This document shows positions 43,218 through 53,774 of a stretch of DNA of 56,789 bases, one piece after another. The position numbers were made by a program, and so were the translations under genes. The notes beneath the pieces are model-generated. The model searched no databases, had not been told where the DNA came from, and was given only the letters and a program-made list of their open reading frames with translations. Source of the DNA: Roseiarcus sp050010035 (GTDB lineage Bacteria > Pseudomonadota > Alphaproteobacteria > Rhizobiales > Beijerinckiaceae); NCBI GenBank assembly GCA_050010035.1, contig JBEKLU010000018.1:1-56789 (forward strand), given 5' to 3'. Within the stretch, counting starts at the first letter, position 1. The number at the start of each line of letters is the position of its first letter.

Positions 43218-44069
43218 TCAATGCGCGGCTTCCGGCGCCGCGCCGTGGGCTTGGCAGGAGGCGAGCGGATCGTTGGCGGCGATGCGCGCAACGCCCTCGC
43301 GCAGCAGTCTCTCGAACCTCTCGCCGCGATCAAAGTCGGAGACGACGAGGCGCGGTATGGCGTAGAGATCGCCGTCGGCTTGCGCCAGGCGGTTGCCAAC
43401 GGCGAACGCCGCGCCGTAACCCGCCGCGGCGGCGGCGCGCTCGAGATCGCGGTCGACGACGCCGTAGGGCCAGGCGAGGAACTCGACCGGCCTCTTCAGG
43501 CGCTCCTCGAGCGTCTTCTTCGACTGCGCGAGCTCCGCGGCGACGAAGGATTCGTAGTCGACCGCGTTGCGCCGCGCGCGCTCCTTGTCGAAATCCGGGT
43601 GCGAGCAGGTGTGCGACTGCACGTCGACGAGGCCGGATTGCAGCATCTCCTCGATCTCGGCCCAGGTGAGCGCGTCGGGTTCGTAGGAGACGGCGTCGAT
43701 GTAGACGAACAGCGTGACCGGAACTTTGTAGCGCAGCACGATCGGGAACATCTCGGTGTATTGCGATCGTCGCCCGTCGTCGACGGTGATGGCGACGGTC
43801 GACGGATCGAGCGGGGCGCCGCTACGCAGCGCGGCGACGACCGAAGCGAGACGCGCCACGGTGTAATGATGGTCGGCGAGCCAGGCGAGCTGCTCTTCGA
43901 AGGCCGGCGTCGTGACCGTGGTCGATCCGGGAACGCTGGGAGAAAAGCGATGATAGAGCAGGATCGGGACGCTCGCGTCGGCCGAGCGAGCCGGACTCGG
44001 GGCCGCCGCCCAGCCGATCATCGCCGCGCCGAGAACGACCGTCGCTGCCCTCCTGATGAGCTGCATCAT
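43218..44069 (-). CDS. Secreted polysaccharide deacetylase family protein
   Basis: 283 residues. A signal peptide (residues 5-29) precedes the NodB-type core: ILLYHRFSP, TVDDGRRSQYTEMFP (TxDDG metal Asp pair), VDVQSHTCSHPD (metal His pair) and FLAWPYG. It would remove acetyl groups from periplasmic or surface glycans. The order of motifs is that of PgaB/IcaB-like enzymes. It shares the region with no glycosyltransferase. Confidence 0.85.
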   Translation of the reverse strand: MMQLIRRAATVVLGAAMIGWAAAPSPARSADASVPILLYHRFSPSVPGSTTVTTPAFEEQLAWLADHHYTVARLASVVAALRSGAPLDPSTVAITVDDGRRSQYTEMFPIVLRYKVPVTLFVYIDAVSYEPDALTWAEIEEMLQSGLVDVQSHTCSHPDFDKERARRNAVDYESFVAAELAQSKKTLEERLKRPVEFLAWPYGVVDRDLERAAAAAGYGAAFAVGNRLAQADGDLYAIPRLVVSDFDRGERFERLLREGVARIAANDPLASCQAHGAAPEAAH

Positions 44070-44124
44070 GGCGATCGCTCCAATTGACGGGCCGAAGCGG
44101 GACTTGGGAAAACTCGGCCCCGGC

Positions 44125-45243
44125 TCAGTCGGCCGCGACGCGCGAGGCGCGCGACCTTTCGAAGCGCCAGTCCGGGCGCATCGACTTGATCATCATCATT
44201 TCCGCGAGGTTCTGACGCGTCAGCAGGCCGACGAGCACGCCGTCGCGATCGACGACGCAGAGCGCCGAGACGTCTTGTTGGGTGAAGCGGTCGATCGCGG
44301 CTTCGAGCGGCGTCGCCGCGCGCAAGGTCTCGACCGGCGCGCGCATGAAATCGGCGACCGCCGCCTCGCGGTCGTGGTCCTTCAGCGCGGCGAGAATATC
44401 GCGGCGCGTCATCAGGCCGATCGGCTTGCCGAAGGCGTCGACGACCGGGAACTCATGCTCGGCGGTGGCGAGCAGCGTCTCCACCGCGTCGGCCAGCCTG
44501 GCGTTCGCCGGAACCGCGGCGAAGCTCGTCTCCATCGCCTGGGCGACGCTGAGGCCGCGCGCCGATTCGTGAAAAGCCGTCATCTGGGCCTCGCCCGCCG
44601 CGGCGATGTAGACGAAGATCGCGATGAAGATCAGCAGCGGATTGCCGAACAGGCCGAGAAAGCCGAGGGCGAACGCGAACGCCTGTCCGATCGAAGCCGC
44701 GATCTGGGTCGCCCTCGGCCGGCCGTAATGCATCGCCAGCAGCGCGCGCAGCACCCGGCCGCCGTCCATCGGAAAGGCGGGGATGAGATTGAAGACGGCG
44801 AGAAAGACGTTGGCCGCGGCCAGCCGCGCCAGCAGCGAAACGCGGGGGTCGTCGAGCTGGGCGAAGTCGGCCGAATTGATCCCGCCGATGAGCGCCAGCA
44901 GCACGATGGCGATAGCGAAATTGACCAGCGGCCCGGCGATCGCGACGGCGAGCTCCTGGGAGGGTTTTTCGGGCAGGCTCTGCATGCTCGCCACCCCGCC
45001 GATCGGCAGCAAGGTGACTTCGGGGGTCTTGATGCCGAACCGGCGCGCCACGAGGATATGGCCGAATTCGTGCAGCACGACGCAGGCGAAGATGAGCACG
45101 ATGAAGACGACGCTGTCGCGCGCCGCCGCCACGCCCTGTTGGCGCCAGGCGCTGAAGCCGATCCACGCGAGCAGGAGCAGGAAGGTCACGTGGATCTTCA
45201 CCGCCGTTTCGCCGAAGCGGCCTATGGTCAGCGACCAGCGCAT
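44125..45243 (-). CDS. Site-2 protease (M50) with C-terminal CBS pair
   Basis: 372 residues. Membrane zinc protease: HEFGH at 58-62, NLIPAFPMDGGRVLRALLA as the third-ligand motif, and about six membrane helices in the first 215 residues. Two CBS domains follow (VVDAFGKPIGLMTRRDILAA; LCVVDRDGVLVGLLTRQNLA), a combination of the Rip3-like group. It cleaves membrane substrates; nucleotide binding to CBS may control it. The gap to the PRTase gene is 130 bp. Confidence 0.92.
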   Translation of the reverse strand: MRWSLTIGRFGETAVKIHVTFLLLLAWIGFSAWRQQGVAAARDSVVFIVLIFACVVLHEFGHILVARRFGIKTPEVTLLPIGGVASMQSLPEKPSQELAVAIAGPLVNFAIAIVLLALIGGINSADFAQLDDPRVSLLARLAAANVFLAVFNLIPAFPMDGGRVLRALLAMHYGRPRATQIAASIGQAFAFALGFLGLFGNPLLIFIAIFVYIAAAGEAQMTAFHESARGLSVAQAMETSFAAVPANARLADAVETLLATAEHEFPVVDAFGKPIGLMTRRDILAALKDHDREAAVADFMRAPVETLRAATPLEAAIDRFTQQDVSALCVVDRDGVLVGLLTRQNLAEMMMIKSMRPDWRFERSRASRVAAD

Positions 45244-45375
45244 AGCGGGCTCCTCGATTCGGCTTCGCTCGTTCCTCGACGCGCATCAGGACGACCGCGT
45301 CGAGCGGGGCTCTTTGTATCCCATTTGGGAAAGCAATGTCATCGCGCGGTTCGCGCGACCGACGACGTCGGGCGG

Positions 45376-46035
45376 CTACGCCTTCTCCGGCGTTTCGACG
45401 GGGAAGCGGGCGAGGATGGCGCCGACCTCGTCGTCCGACACCTGCCGGAAATCGGCGTAGAAGGCGCCGACCGCATCGAAGTATCGCGGCGCCTCGAGAC
45501 AAACGACCGCGTCGACCTCGCTGCGCAATTCCTCGATCGTGTCGCGCGCGGCGACGGGAACGGCGAGCACGAGCGTCTTGGGGGCGCGCTTGCGGATCGC
45601 TCTGAGCGCCGCGCGGGCGGTCGCTCCCGTCGCGACGCCGTCGTCGGTGACGATCGCGGTGCGCCCGGCGATCGGCGCGCGCCGTCGATCGCCGAGGAAG
45701 CGCCGCCGCCGCCGCTCGATCTCGGCGAGTTCGCGCGCGCACACGGCCTCGAATTCGCGCTCGCTCACCCCCGACATGGATATGACGTCCTCGTTGCGCA
45801 CCACGATCGGTTCGTCGCCGTCCACCACCGCGCCCATCGCCAGCTCGGGCTGCTCGGGCAGGCCGACCTTGCGCACCAGAACGATGTCGAGCGGCGCTGC
45901 GAGCGCCGTCGCGATCTCGGCGCCGACCGGCAGGCCGCCGCGCGGCAGGGCGAGGACCACCGGGCTGCGATCCTTGTAGGAGGCCAGCGCTCGCGCCAGT
46001 TGCCGGCCGGCGTCGGCGCGATCGAGAAAGGGCAT
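45376..46035 (-). CDS. Phosphoribosyltransferase family protein
   Basis: 219 residues. LALPRGGLPVGAEIATALAA, then RKVGLPEQPELAMGAV and the PRPP-binding loop AIVTDDGVATGATARAAL. This group is found beside stress genes in many bacteria (for example in the mycobacterial dormancy regulon) and its base substrate is not known. It starts 10 bp after the GroEL stop, so it shares that transcript. Confidence 0.85.
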   Translation of the reverse strand: MPFLDRADAGRQLARALASYKDRSPVVLALPRGGLPVGAEIATALAAPLDIVLVRKVGLPEQPELAMGAVVDGDEPIVVRNEDVISMSGVSEREFEAVCARELAEIERRRRRFLGDRRRAPIAGRTAIVTDDGVATGATARAALRAIRKRAPKTLVLAVPVAARDTIEELRSEVDAVVCLEAPRYFDAVGAFYADFRQVSDDEVGAILARFPVETPEKA

Positions 46036-46045
46036 GCCGCGTCTC

Positions 46046-47668
<1,623 letters not shown>

Positions 47669-47826
47669 GACATGCCCCTTCGTCGAAGGCGCCCACCGGC
47701 CTGCGGCGGGATCGCCAGCATGCAAAACACAGCCTTTTTCCGCCAGAACACGGACGGCCGCATTGATCTGACGCAGTTCGCGCGCGCCAGGGGGAGGGGA
47801 GCCGAGAGGCGACTTGACGCCGCGCA

Positions 47827-48786
47827 ATGCCCGGCCCCGCCGGCCTCGGTAAATCGTGGCGACGCAAGCGCTCGACGCAGCCGGGGGTTCAGACCGTGGC
47901 GCCGCAACCCGCCGATCTCCAGCCCAACGCCGTTCTCGCGGGAAATCTTCACGAATACGCCGATCTCCTGCGCCAGCAGGGCGCCGAGGGTTTTCGCGTC
48001 GCGGCCTACGAGCGCGCGGCGGGCGTGATCGAGGGCCTCGATCGGCCGCTCGACGCCGTCTTCGCGCAAGAGGGCCGCGACGGCCTGACCGCGCTTCCCG
48101 GGGTCGGGCGCTCGATCGCGGCGGCGCTGGCGGAGATGCTGACCACCGGGCGATGGGCGCAGTTGGAGCGGCTGCGCGGCGCGCTCGAGCCGGAGAAGCT
48201 CTTTCTCACCATTCCCGGCGTCGGTCCGGAGCTCGCGCGGCGCATCTTCGACGCGCTGCACGTCGAGAACCTGGAAGCGCTGGAAACGGCGGCGCACGAC
48301 GGCCGCCTCGCCGGCGTCGAGGGGATCGGCCGGCGGCGCGCCGAAATGATCCGCACGGCGCTCGCCGAACGGCTCGGCCGGCCGCGGCTGCGCCGCCTGC
48401 GGCAGACGAGGCAGCGCCCGCCGGTCGCCACGCTCCTCGACGTCGATCGCGAATATCGCGAAAAGGCCGAGGCCGGCGCCTTGCGCCGGATCGCGCCCAA
48501 GCGCTTCAATCCGAGCGGCGAGGCCTGGCTGCCGATCTTGCACGCGACGCGCGACGCGTGGCGATTCACCGCGCTCTATTCCAACACCGGCCTCGCCCAC
48601 GAACTCGGGCGGGTGAAGGACTGGGTGGTGATCTATTACGAAACGGACGCCCTGCCCGAGGGGCAGTGCACCGTCGTCACGGAAACGCGCGGGGCCCTGG
48701 CCGGCCGCCGCGTGGCGCGCGGGCGGGAGGAAGAATGTCGGGCTTATTGGCTGAAGCAGGACGCGCGCGGACCCGCCGCGGCCTGA
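47827..48786 (+). CDS. Helix-hairpin-helix protein related to the PolX N-terminus
   Basis: 319 residues, or 296 if the GTG at 47896 is the start. The first 170 residues match the layout of PolX: FRVAAYERAAGVIEGL, LTALPGVGRSIAAALAEML, LTIPGVGPELARRIFDAL and VEGIGRRRAEMIR. The polymerase and PHP domains are absent. The C-terminal 130 residues (KRFNPSGEAWLPILHATRDA, then a VKDWVVIYYETD strand) are a separate conserved domain of unknown role. It is divergent from groEL. Confidence 0.82.
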   Translation: MPGPAGLGKSWRRKRSTQPGVQTVAPQPADLQPNAVLAGNLHEYADLLRQQGAEGFRVAAYERAAGVIEGLDRPLDAVFAQEGRDGLTALPGVGRSIAAALAEMLTTGRWAQLERLRGALEPEKLFLTIPGVGPELARRIFDALHVENLEALETAAHDGRLAGVEGIGRRRAEMIRTALAERLGRPRLRRLRQTRQRPPVATLLDVDREYREKAEAGALRRIAPKRFNPSGEAWLPILHATRDAWRFTALYSNTGLAHELGRVKDWVVIYYETDALPEGQCTVVTETRGALAGRRVARGREEECRAYWLKQDARGPAAA

Positions 48787-48793
48787 TCGAGCG

Positions 48794-49867
48794 ATGACCG
48801 TTTCGTCCGCCGACGCTGGCGGCGACGAGGATCGCCGCGCCGACGATCCGGGCGAGCGCGTCGCGTTCGAGGACAAAGTTCGCTTCCTCAGCTCTCCGGC
48901 CGCTTATGACGAGAGCGGCGCAGACGTCGAGGTCGTCGAGACCCATATGTCCTTCGTCTTCCTGACGGCTCGGCGCGCCTTCAAGATCAAGAAGCCGGTG
49001 CGCTATCCCTTCCTCGACCATTCGACGCTTCGCGCCAGGGAAGCCGATTGCCGCGCCGAACTGACGCTCAATCGCCGCCTCGCTCCGAACGTCTATCACG
49101 GCCTCGCGCCGCTCCGACTGGCGCCAAACGGTTCGTTGGCGCTGGGCGGCGAGGGCGAGATCGTCGAGTGGGTGATCGCGATGCGCCGGCTGCCGACGGG
49201 GCGGATGCTCGACCGGCTGCTGATCGCGAGCGCGCTGCGCGCCGAGGACGTCGAGCTCCTCGCGCTGGCGCTGGCGCGCTTCTACGAGCGGGCGGATCGC
49301 CCGGCGATCGCGCCCGCCGCCTACGTCGATCGGCTCGTCGCCGAGCAGGCGTTCAATCGCCGCGTCCTCACCGCGCGGCGCTTCGCGATCGATCACGGCC
49401 GCGCCCCGGCGATCCTCGGCCGGATGGACGCCGCCCTGCGGCGCCATGCGGATCGGCTCCGCGCGCGCGCCGCTCAGGGCCAACTCGTCGACGGGCACGG
49501 CGATCTCAGGCCCGAGCACGTCTGCCTCGAAGACGATGTCGTCATTTTCGACTGCCTGGAGTTCAGCGCGGAACTGCGCATGGTCGATCCCGTCGACGAA
49601 CTCGCCTATCTCGGCGTCGAATGCGCCCTGCTCGGCGCGGCCTGGTTCGGGCCGGCGCTGTTCGAGCGCGTGACGCAGGCGCTTCGCGCCGAGCCGCCCT
49701 ATCCGCTGTTTCATTTGCACGCCGCGCGCCGGGCGGTCTTGCGCGCGCGCCTCGCCCTCGCGCATCTGCTCGACCCCTCGCCGCGCCAGCCCGCCAAATG
49801 GGAGCCGCTCGCGGCGCGCTATCTCGACCTCGCCGAGCAGGCGCTCGATCGCCTGGAGGGGCGCTGA
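48794..49867 (+). CDS. Aminoglycoside-phosphotransferase-like kinase family protein
   Basis: 357 residues. VRFLSSPAAYDESGADVEVV, then ETHMSFVFLTARRAFKIKKP (the ATP-binding Lys region) and DGHGDLRPEHVC followed by IFDCLEF, the HGDLxxxN-like catalytic loop with His in place of Asn. It resembles the N-terminal half of proteins such as Rv2004c in which an AAA domain follows; that second domain is missing here. It starts 7 bp after the HhH gene, so they form one unit. Confidence 0.82.
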   Translation: MTVSSADAGGDEDRRADDPGERVAFEDKVRFLSSPAAYDESGADVEVVETHMSFVFLTARRAFKIKKPVRYPFLDHSTLRAREADCRAELTLNRRLAPNVYHGLAPLRLAPNGSLALGGEGEIVEWVIAMRRLPTGRMLDRLLIASALRAEDVELLALALARFYERADRPAIAPAAYVDRLVAEQAFNRRVLTARRFAIDHGRAPAILGRMDAALRRHADRLRARAAQGQLVDGHGDLRPEHVCLEDDVVIFDCLEFSAELRMVDPVDELAYLGVECALLGAAWFGPALFERVTQALRAEPPYPLFHLHAARRAVLRARLALAHLLDPSPRQPAKWEPLAARYLDLAEQALDRLEGR

Positions 49868-49954
49868 GCCGGTTTGCGGGCGAATAGCGCGTGGGTTCGC
49901 GCGGGTCCTCGTCCGGCGCTTCGCGCCGCCTCTCGGCGAACCGAAGGTTCGCCT

Positions 49955-50025
49955 GGCGCCCGCAAGCGGGAGAAGGGTTTCGCCCCTCCCCCGCTTGCGG
50001 GAGAGCGCCGGGGTGAGGGCTCTGG
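49955..50025. repeat. Second palindromic intergenic repeat
   Basis: CGCCCGCAAGCGGGAG and CTCCCCCGCTTGCGGGAGAG form hairpins, and CGCCGGGGTGAGGGC follows. It is a variant of the 18216-18325 element in wording and structure. It lies between the APH-like gene and the convergent ispDF. Another inverted repeat, GGCGAACC-GAA-GGTTCGCC (49937-49955), lies just before it. Confidence 0.65.
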
Positions 50026-50088
50026 CGCGCGAATCACCCGCGAACGGCACGACGCCGCTGTGGCTATCCGCGTTCTCCGGCGCCTTCG

Positions 50089-51279
50089 CTATCGCGGGGG
50101 CAGGCGAATGGTGGCGCTGGCGAGGCAGGCGACGCCCTCGCGCCGGCCGGTGAAGCCGAGCCCCTCCGAGGTCGTCGCCTTGACGCCGACGCGATCGACG
50201 CCCACGCCCGCGATCTCGGCGATGCGAGCGCGCATCGCTTCGCGATAGGGGCCGATCTTCGGCGCCTCGCAAATCAAGGTCGCGTCGAGATGGGCGATGA
50301 TCCCGCCGCGCGCGCGCACCCGCTCGGCGGCGTGGCTGAGGAAGATGGAGGACGCGACGCCGCGCCAGCGCGCGTCGGAGGGCGGGAAATGCGCGCCGAT
50401 GTCGCCCTCGCCGAGCGCGCCGTAGAGCGCGTCGGCGAGCGCGTGCAGCCCTACGTCGGCGTCGGAATGGCCGCTGAGGGCTTGCGTATGCGGGATTCTG
50501 ACGCCGCCGAGCCAGACGCAGTCGCCGGGGGCGAAGGCGTGGACGTCGAAGCCCTGGCCGACGCGGATGTCGCTCGCAGCGCTCATCAGACGCGCCTCGG
50601 CCGCGCGCAAATCGTGCTTCGTCGTCACTTTGGCGTTATCCGGGTCGCCGTCGTAGACGTGAGTTTCATGGCCGGCCCAGGCGGCGACCGCGCCGTCGTC
50701 GGTCAGCTCGGTGACGCCTTCGCTCAGCGCGCGCCGATGCGCGGCGAGGATCAGATCGAAGCGGAAGGCCTGCGGCGTCTGCACCGCGCGCAGGGACGAG
50801 CGATCCGGCGAAGCGAGGATGCGCCCCGCGCTGTCGACGTGCTTGATGGTGTCGCTGAGCGGGGTCGCGGGGATCGCCGCGCCAAGGCGCTCGGCCGCTT
50901 CGATGGCGCGGGCGATCAGCGCGCGCGAGGGAAAGACGCGCGCGCCGTCGTGGATGAGGACGAGATCGGGCGGCGCCGCGCTCTGCGCCTCGAGCCCGGC
51001 GAGCACGCTCTGTTGCCGGCTGGCGCCGCCGAACGCCGGCGGACCGAAGGCGGCCGCGGCCGCCGGCGAGAGAAACGTCAGCGCGGCCTGGTAGAGCTCG
51101 CAATCGTCGGGATGGATGACCACCGTCGCGGCGCAAAACGCGTGCGCCGCCGCCAGCGCCTCGAGCGCATGAGCGAGGAGGGGCTTGCCGGCGCAGGGAA
51201 GATACTGCTTCGGCGTCGCCGCGCCGAGCCGCGCGCCGCGCCCGGCCGCGACGACGATGAGGGAAACGCGAGACGGCAA
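50089..51279 (-). CDS. ispDF: Bifunctional IspD/IspF of the MEP pathway
   Basis: 396 residues. IspD half (1-225): SLIVVAAGRGARLGAATPKQ at the CTP site, DGARVFPS and TDDGAVAAWAG. IspF half (about 235-396): GQGFDVHAFAPGD (metal Asp and His), LSGHSDADVGLHALADAL and KATTSEGLGFTGR. Fusion is normal in alphaproteobacteria. It makes CDP-methylerythritol and then the cyclic diphosphate for isoprenoids. Complete, single gene. Confidence 0.95.
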   Translation of the reverse strand: MPSRVSLIVVAAGRGARLGAATPKQYLPCAGKPLLAHALEALAAAHAFCAATVVIHPDDCELYQAALTFLSPAAAAAFGPPAFGGASRQQSVLAGLEAQSAAPPDLVLIHDGARVFPSRALIARAIEAAERLGAAIPATPLSDTIKHVDSAGRILASPDRSSLRAVQTPQAFRFDLILAAHRRALSEGVTELTDDGAVAAWAGHETHVYDGDPDNAKVTTKHDLRAAEARLMSAASDIRVGQGFDVHAFAPGDCVWLGGVRIPHTQALSGHSDADVGLHALADALYGALGEGDIGAHFPPSDARWRGVASSIFLSHAAERVRARGGIIAHLDATLICEAPKIGPYREAMRARIAEIAGVGVDRVGVKATTSEGLGFTGRREGVACLASATIRLPPR

Positions 51280-51379
51280 ACGCTTGAGGCTCCGGCAGCG
51301 GGAAACAGCCGAGGCGCGCAGCGGCCCGGCCGCTGAGAGATAAAGCAGTGCGCCCCGATCGCCAAGCGCAACGAGTCGC

Positions 51380-51484
51380 TCAGGCCCCGAACGCCCGCGC
51401 CGCGAGCGCGATCATCATGAGAAACGCGCCGAGCGAAGCCAGCTCCCAGAGTTCGCGCAATGCGAAGACCATATGCCGAGCCAT
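51380..51484 (-). CDS. 34-residue membrane miniprotein, probably LexA-controlled
   Basis: Too short for routine calling, but every signal is present. ATG at 51484 follows AGGAGG (complement of 51490-51495) at 5 bp, and a promoter with a LexA box is upstream. The protein has a polar N-terminus MARHMVFALRELWE and a hydrophobic helix (about residues 15-29, LASLGAFLMMIALAA), and ends RAFGA. Length, one membrane helix and SOS-type control recall SidA, the 29-residue SOS-induced division inhibitor of Caulobacter; I did not align them. Confidence that it is a gene is good; its role is inference. Confidence 0.72.
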   Translation of the reverse strand: MARHMVFALRELWELASLGAFLMMIALAARAFGA

Positions 51485-51512
51485 GCGGGCCTCCTGCGTA
51501 CGATGAACGTGC

Positions 51513-51541
51513 ATGATATGTTCTCTTTGTGTTCGAGTCAA
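51513..51541 (-). promoter_or_regulatory. Promoter with LexA box for the 34-residue miniprotein
   Basis: Minus strand TTGACT (complement of 51536-51541), 17-bp spacer, TATCAT (complement of 51513-51518). The spacer contains GTTC-TCTTTGT-GTTC on the plus strand (51520-51534), an exact GTTC-N7-GTTC, the LexA operator of alphaproteobacteria. LexA bound there would block RNA polymerase, so the gene should open on DNA damage. Confidence 0.72.
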
Positions 51542-51727
51542 CAAGATGTCGAAAAGGGGCGCCGCCTGAGCGGACGGCGAAGCCGAACGCGTGGGTCTTG
51601 GCCCTGGCGCGCGCGAGAAAGAGGCTGCTCGAAAAACGCCGGTTCGGTTGCAATCGTAGTGCAGACGAGGCTTTGCCGGAATGTGGGACGGGGGTAAGTT
51701 GCGCGCGACGCGTCGGGGGGCGATCGT

Positions 51728-52333
51728 TTGAATTTCGAGTCCTCACTGCCGTTCGGCGGCGGGCCCGCCTACATCGCGGTCTTCTGGATCACGTTCGCCC
51801 TGTGGCAGGGAGCGGAAATGGTCCTCAACGCCAGGCAGCGGTCCGGATCGCCGTCGCGGAGGCACGATCGCGGCTCCTTTCGTCTTCTGTTCGTCGTTTT
51901 GGGGGTCGCGTTTTCGCTGGATTTCGGCTTTGCGCTGCTGGCGCCGAGCCTGGCGATCGCCTCGGCGGCCCGCCCATGCTTCGTCGCAGGAATCTGCTGC
52001 GTCATCGCGGGGACGGCGTTGCGCTGGTGGGCGATCGCGACGTTGGGGCGGTATTTCACCGTCGACGTCGTTACGCATGCGGCGCAGCCGGTGATCGATT
52101 CTGGACCGTACCGCCGCATTCGCCACCCGGCTTATGCGGGAATGCTCCTGGCGCTGTTCGGCTTTGGCCTGGCGCTCGGCAATTGGGCCGGACTCTTGGC
52201 GATGATGGTCTCGTCGGGCGGCGCCTTCGGCTACCGCATCGCGGTCGAGGAAGCGGCGCTGCGCGCCTCGCTCGGCGACCCCTATACGCGCTACATGAGC
52301 CGAACCTGGCGATTGATCCCCTATATCCTCTAG
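51728..52333 (+). CDS. Isoprenylcysteine-carboxyl-methyltransferase-like membrane protein
   Basis: 201 residues with about five membrane helices. The ICMT-type C-terminal motif is VIDSGPYRRIRHPAYAGMLL (RHPxYxG) and EEAALRASLGDPYTRYMSRT (the E..L...FG..Y.. part). TTG start at 51728 behind a G-rich ribosome site. Bacterial members methylate lipids or unknown acceptors. The 187 bp between it and the miniprotein operator show no other promoter that I can defend. Confidence 0.78.
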   Translation: MNFESSLPFGGGPAYIAVFWITFALWQGAEMVLNARQRSGSPSRRHDRGSFRLLFVVLGVAFSLDFGFALLAPSLAIASAARPCFVAGICCVIAGTALRWWAIATLGRYFTVDVVTHAAQPVIDSGPYRRIRHPAYAGMLLALFGFGLALGNWAGLLAMMVSSGGAFGYRIAVEEAALRASLGDPYTRYMSRTWRLIPYIL

Positions 52334-52408
52334 GCGTGAGAAGCCGACGGCGGGCGCCGGCCGCGCGGCCTCGATCCCGGCGGGGAGGAAGCGCCGGCTT
52401 TTCCCTCG

Positions 52409-52966
52409 TCAGCGCTTCGCCCGGCAATCGGCCGAGATTTTCCAGTTCGTCGGGTCGGACGCCATGTCGAGCATGAAGGCCTTTTGCGCTTCGAGGGGTC
52501 CGCCGATGTCGTTGGAGAACTGGGTGTGCGCGAAGGTCGCGCCGTCTCGGCGCGCCACGTCGGGCGCGCGGGCGGCGAAGCCGTCGCCCTCGGCGTAGAG
52601 TTTGAATTCGTTACCCGCATTGGCGAACTCGGCGAGATAGAGGTCCTCGCCGGGGCCGTCCGAGTGCGCCACCGCGACGACGTAAGAATCGCCCTTCGCC
52701 CGATGCAGCGTGAACGGCTCGGCCGACGACGCCTTGTCGTCGAGGAAGACGTATTGCGTCTTCTTGTTCCGGCGCAGCGGAATGAGGCGTCCTTGCCGCG
52801 CGGCGGCGGCTTTCTTGGCCTTCGCGTCCCAGGAGTCGCAGACGTAGCCGTTCGCGGCGGGCGCAACCGCGTCGCCGTCGTCGAGCGAGAAAGGCTCGTC
52901 CGGCGTCGCAACGCACCCCGTCAAGGCGAGCGCCGATAGAAGCGCCAGGCGCCGCGGAACTGTCAT
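52409..52966 (-). CDS. Predicted lipoprotein
   Basis: 185 residues. Signal with lipobox ALALTGCVA (Cys18), then a mature domain with a GRLIPLRRNKKTQYVFLDDK strand and the end NWKISADCRAKR. Start ATG at 52966 with GGGGGAA upstream. No family recognised. Convergent with the ICMT-like gene. Confidence 0.68.
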   Translation of the reverse strand: MTVPRRLALLSALALTGCVATPDEPFSLDDGDAVAPAANGYVCDSWDAKAKKAAAARQGRLIPLRRNKKTQYVFLDDKASSAEPFTLHRAKGDSYVVAVAHSDGPGEDLYLAEFANAGNEFKLYAEGDGFAARAPDVARRDGATFAHTQFSNDIGGPLEAQKAFMLDMASDPTNWKISADCRAKR

Positions 52967-53133
52967 CGGATTCCCCCGATTTGTCGAACGCGAACGACGA
53001 ATGCCGCTCGCATGCCCGCGTCGGCGCGGGGCCTGACGCCCCAACAGGCCACCGGCGCGCCGCGCGGTCAAGGCTTGCTGCGCCGCGAAAGGTCGGCATG
53101 ATGGGCGATCGACCACAGGGCGGAGCGCGGGCG

Positions 53134-53766
53134 ATGAGCGAGTCGATGGCCGACCCGGCGGCGATGTGGGATCGCCGTTACGCCGGCGACGGCTTCGCCT
53201 ACGGCGAGACGGCCAACGCTTATCTCAGCGGCCAGCGCGCGCGGCTGCGGGCGGGGATGCGCGCCCTCGTTCCCGGCGACGGGGAAGGGCGCAACGGCGT
53301 CTGGCTCGCCGAGCAGGGGCTGATCGTCGACACGCTCGATCTCTCCCGGCACGGCGTCGCCAAGGCGCGCCGCCTTGCGCAGGCGCGCGGCGTCGCGCTC
53401 AACGCCGTCCAGACCGACGCGCTTGCCTGGGAATGGCCGGGCGAGGCTTACGACGTCGTCGCGCTGATCTTTCTCCATCTCGTCGCCGACGAGCGGCGCG
53501 CGCTGCACGCCAGGGTCGTCGGCGCTCTCAAACCCGGCGGGCTGGTCATCCTCGAAGCGTTCCGCCCCGAACAGCTCGCGCGTCAGGCGGCGGGCGCGCG
53601 CGGCGGACCGCGCGTGCGCGAGCTGCTTTACGCGCTCGACGACCTCGAGGCGGATTTCGCCGCGCTCAATACGATCGAGCTCGGCGAGGCGGACGCCGAT
53701 TTCGACGAGGGGACGCTGCACGTCGGCCTGAGCGCGGTGGTCAGAGCGACCATGCGGCGGCCCTGA
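53134..53766 (+). CDS. Class I SAM-dependent methyltransferase (TehB-like)
   Basis: 210 residues. PAAMWDRRYAGDGFAYGETA, then motif I LVPGDGEGRNGVWLAEQGL (SAM loop), DTLDLSRHGVAKARRLA and DVVALIFLHLVADERRALHA. This matches the tellurite-resistance/thiopurine-like methyltransferases. ATG at 53134 is used; other ATGs at 53098 and 53146 are possible. It ends 8 bp from the end of xthA, convergent. Confidence 0.8.
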   Translation: MSESMADPAAMWDRRYAGDGFAYGETANAYLSGQRARLRAGMRALVPGDGEGRNGVWLAEQGLIVDTLDLSRHGVAKARRLAQARGVALNAVQTDALAWEWPGEAYDVVALIFLHLVADERRALHARVVGALKPGGLVILEAFRPEQLARQAAGARGGPRVRELLYALDDLEADFAALNTIELGEADADFDEGTLHVGLSAVVRATMRRP

Positions 53767-53774
53767 CTTTGGCC

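Noticed and set aside
47669..47826. Possible heat-shock (CIRCE) control of groEL
   Set aside because: I looked for TTAGCACTC-N9-GAGTGCTAA and found nothing close.
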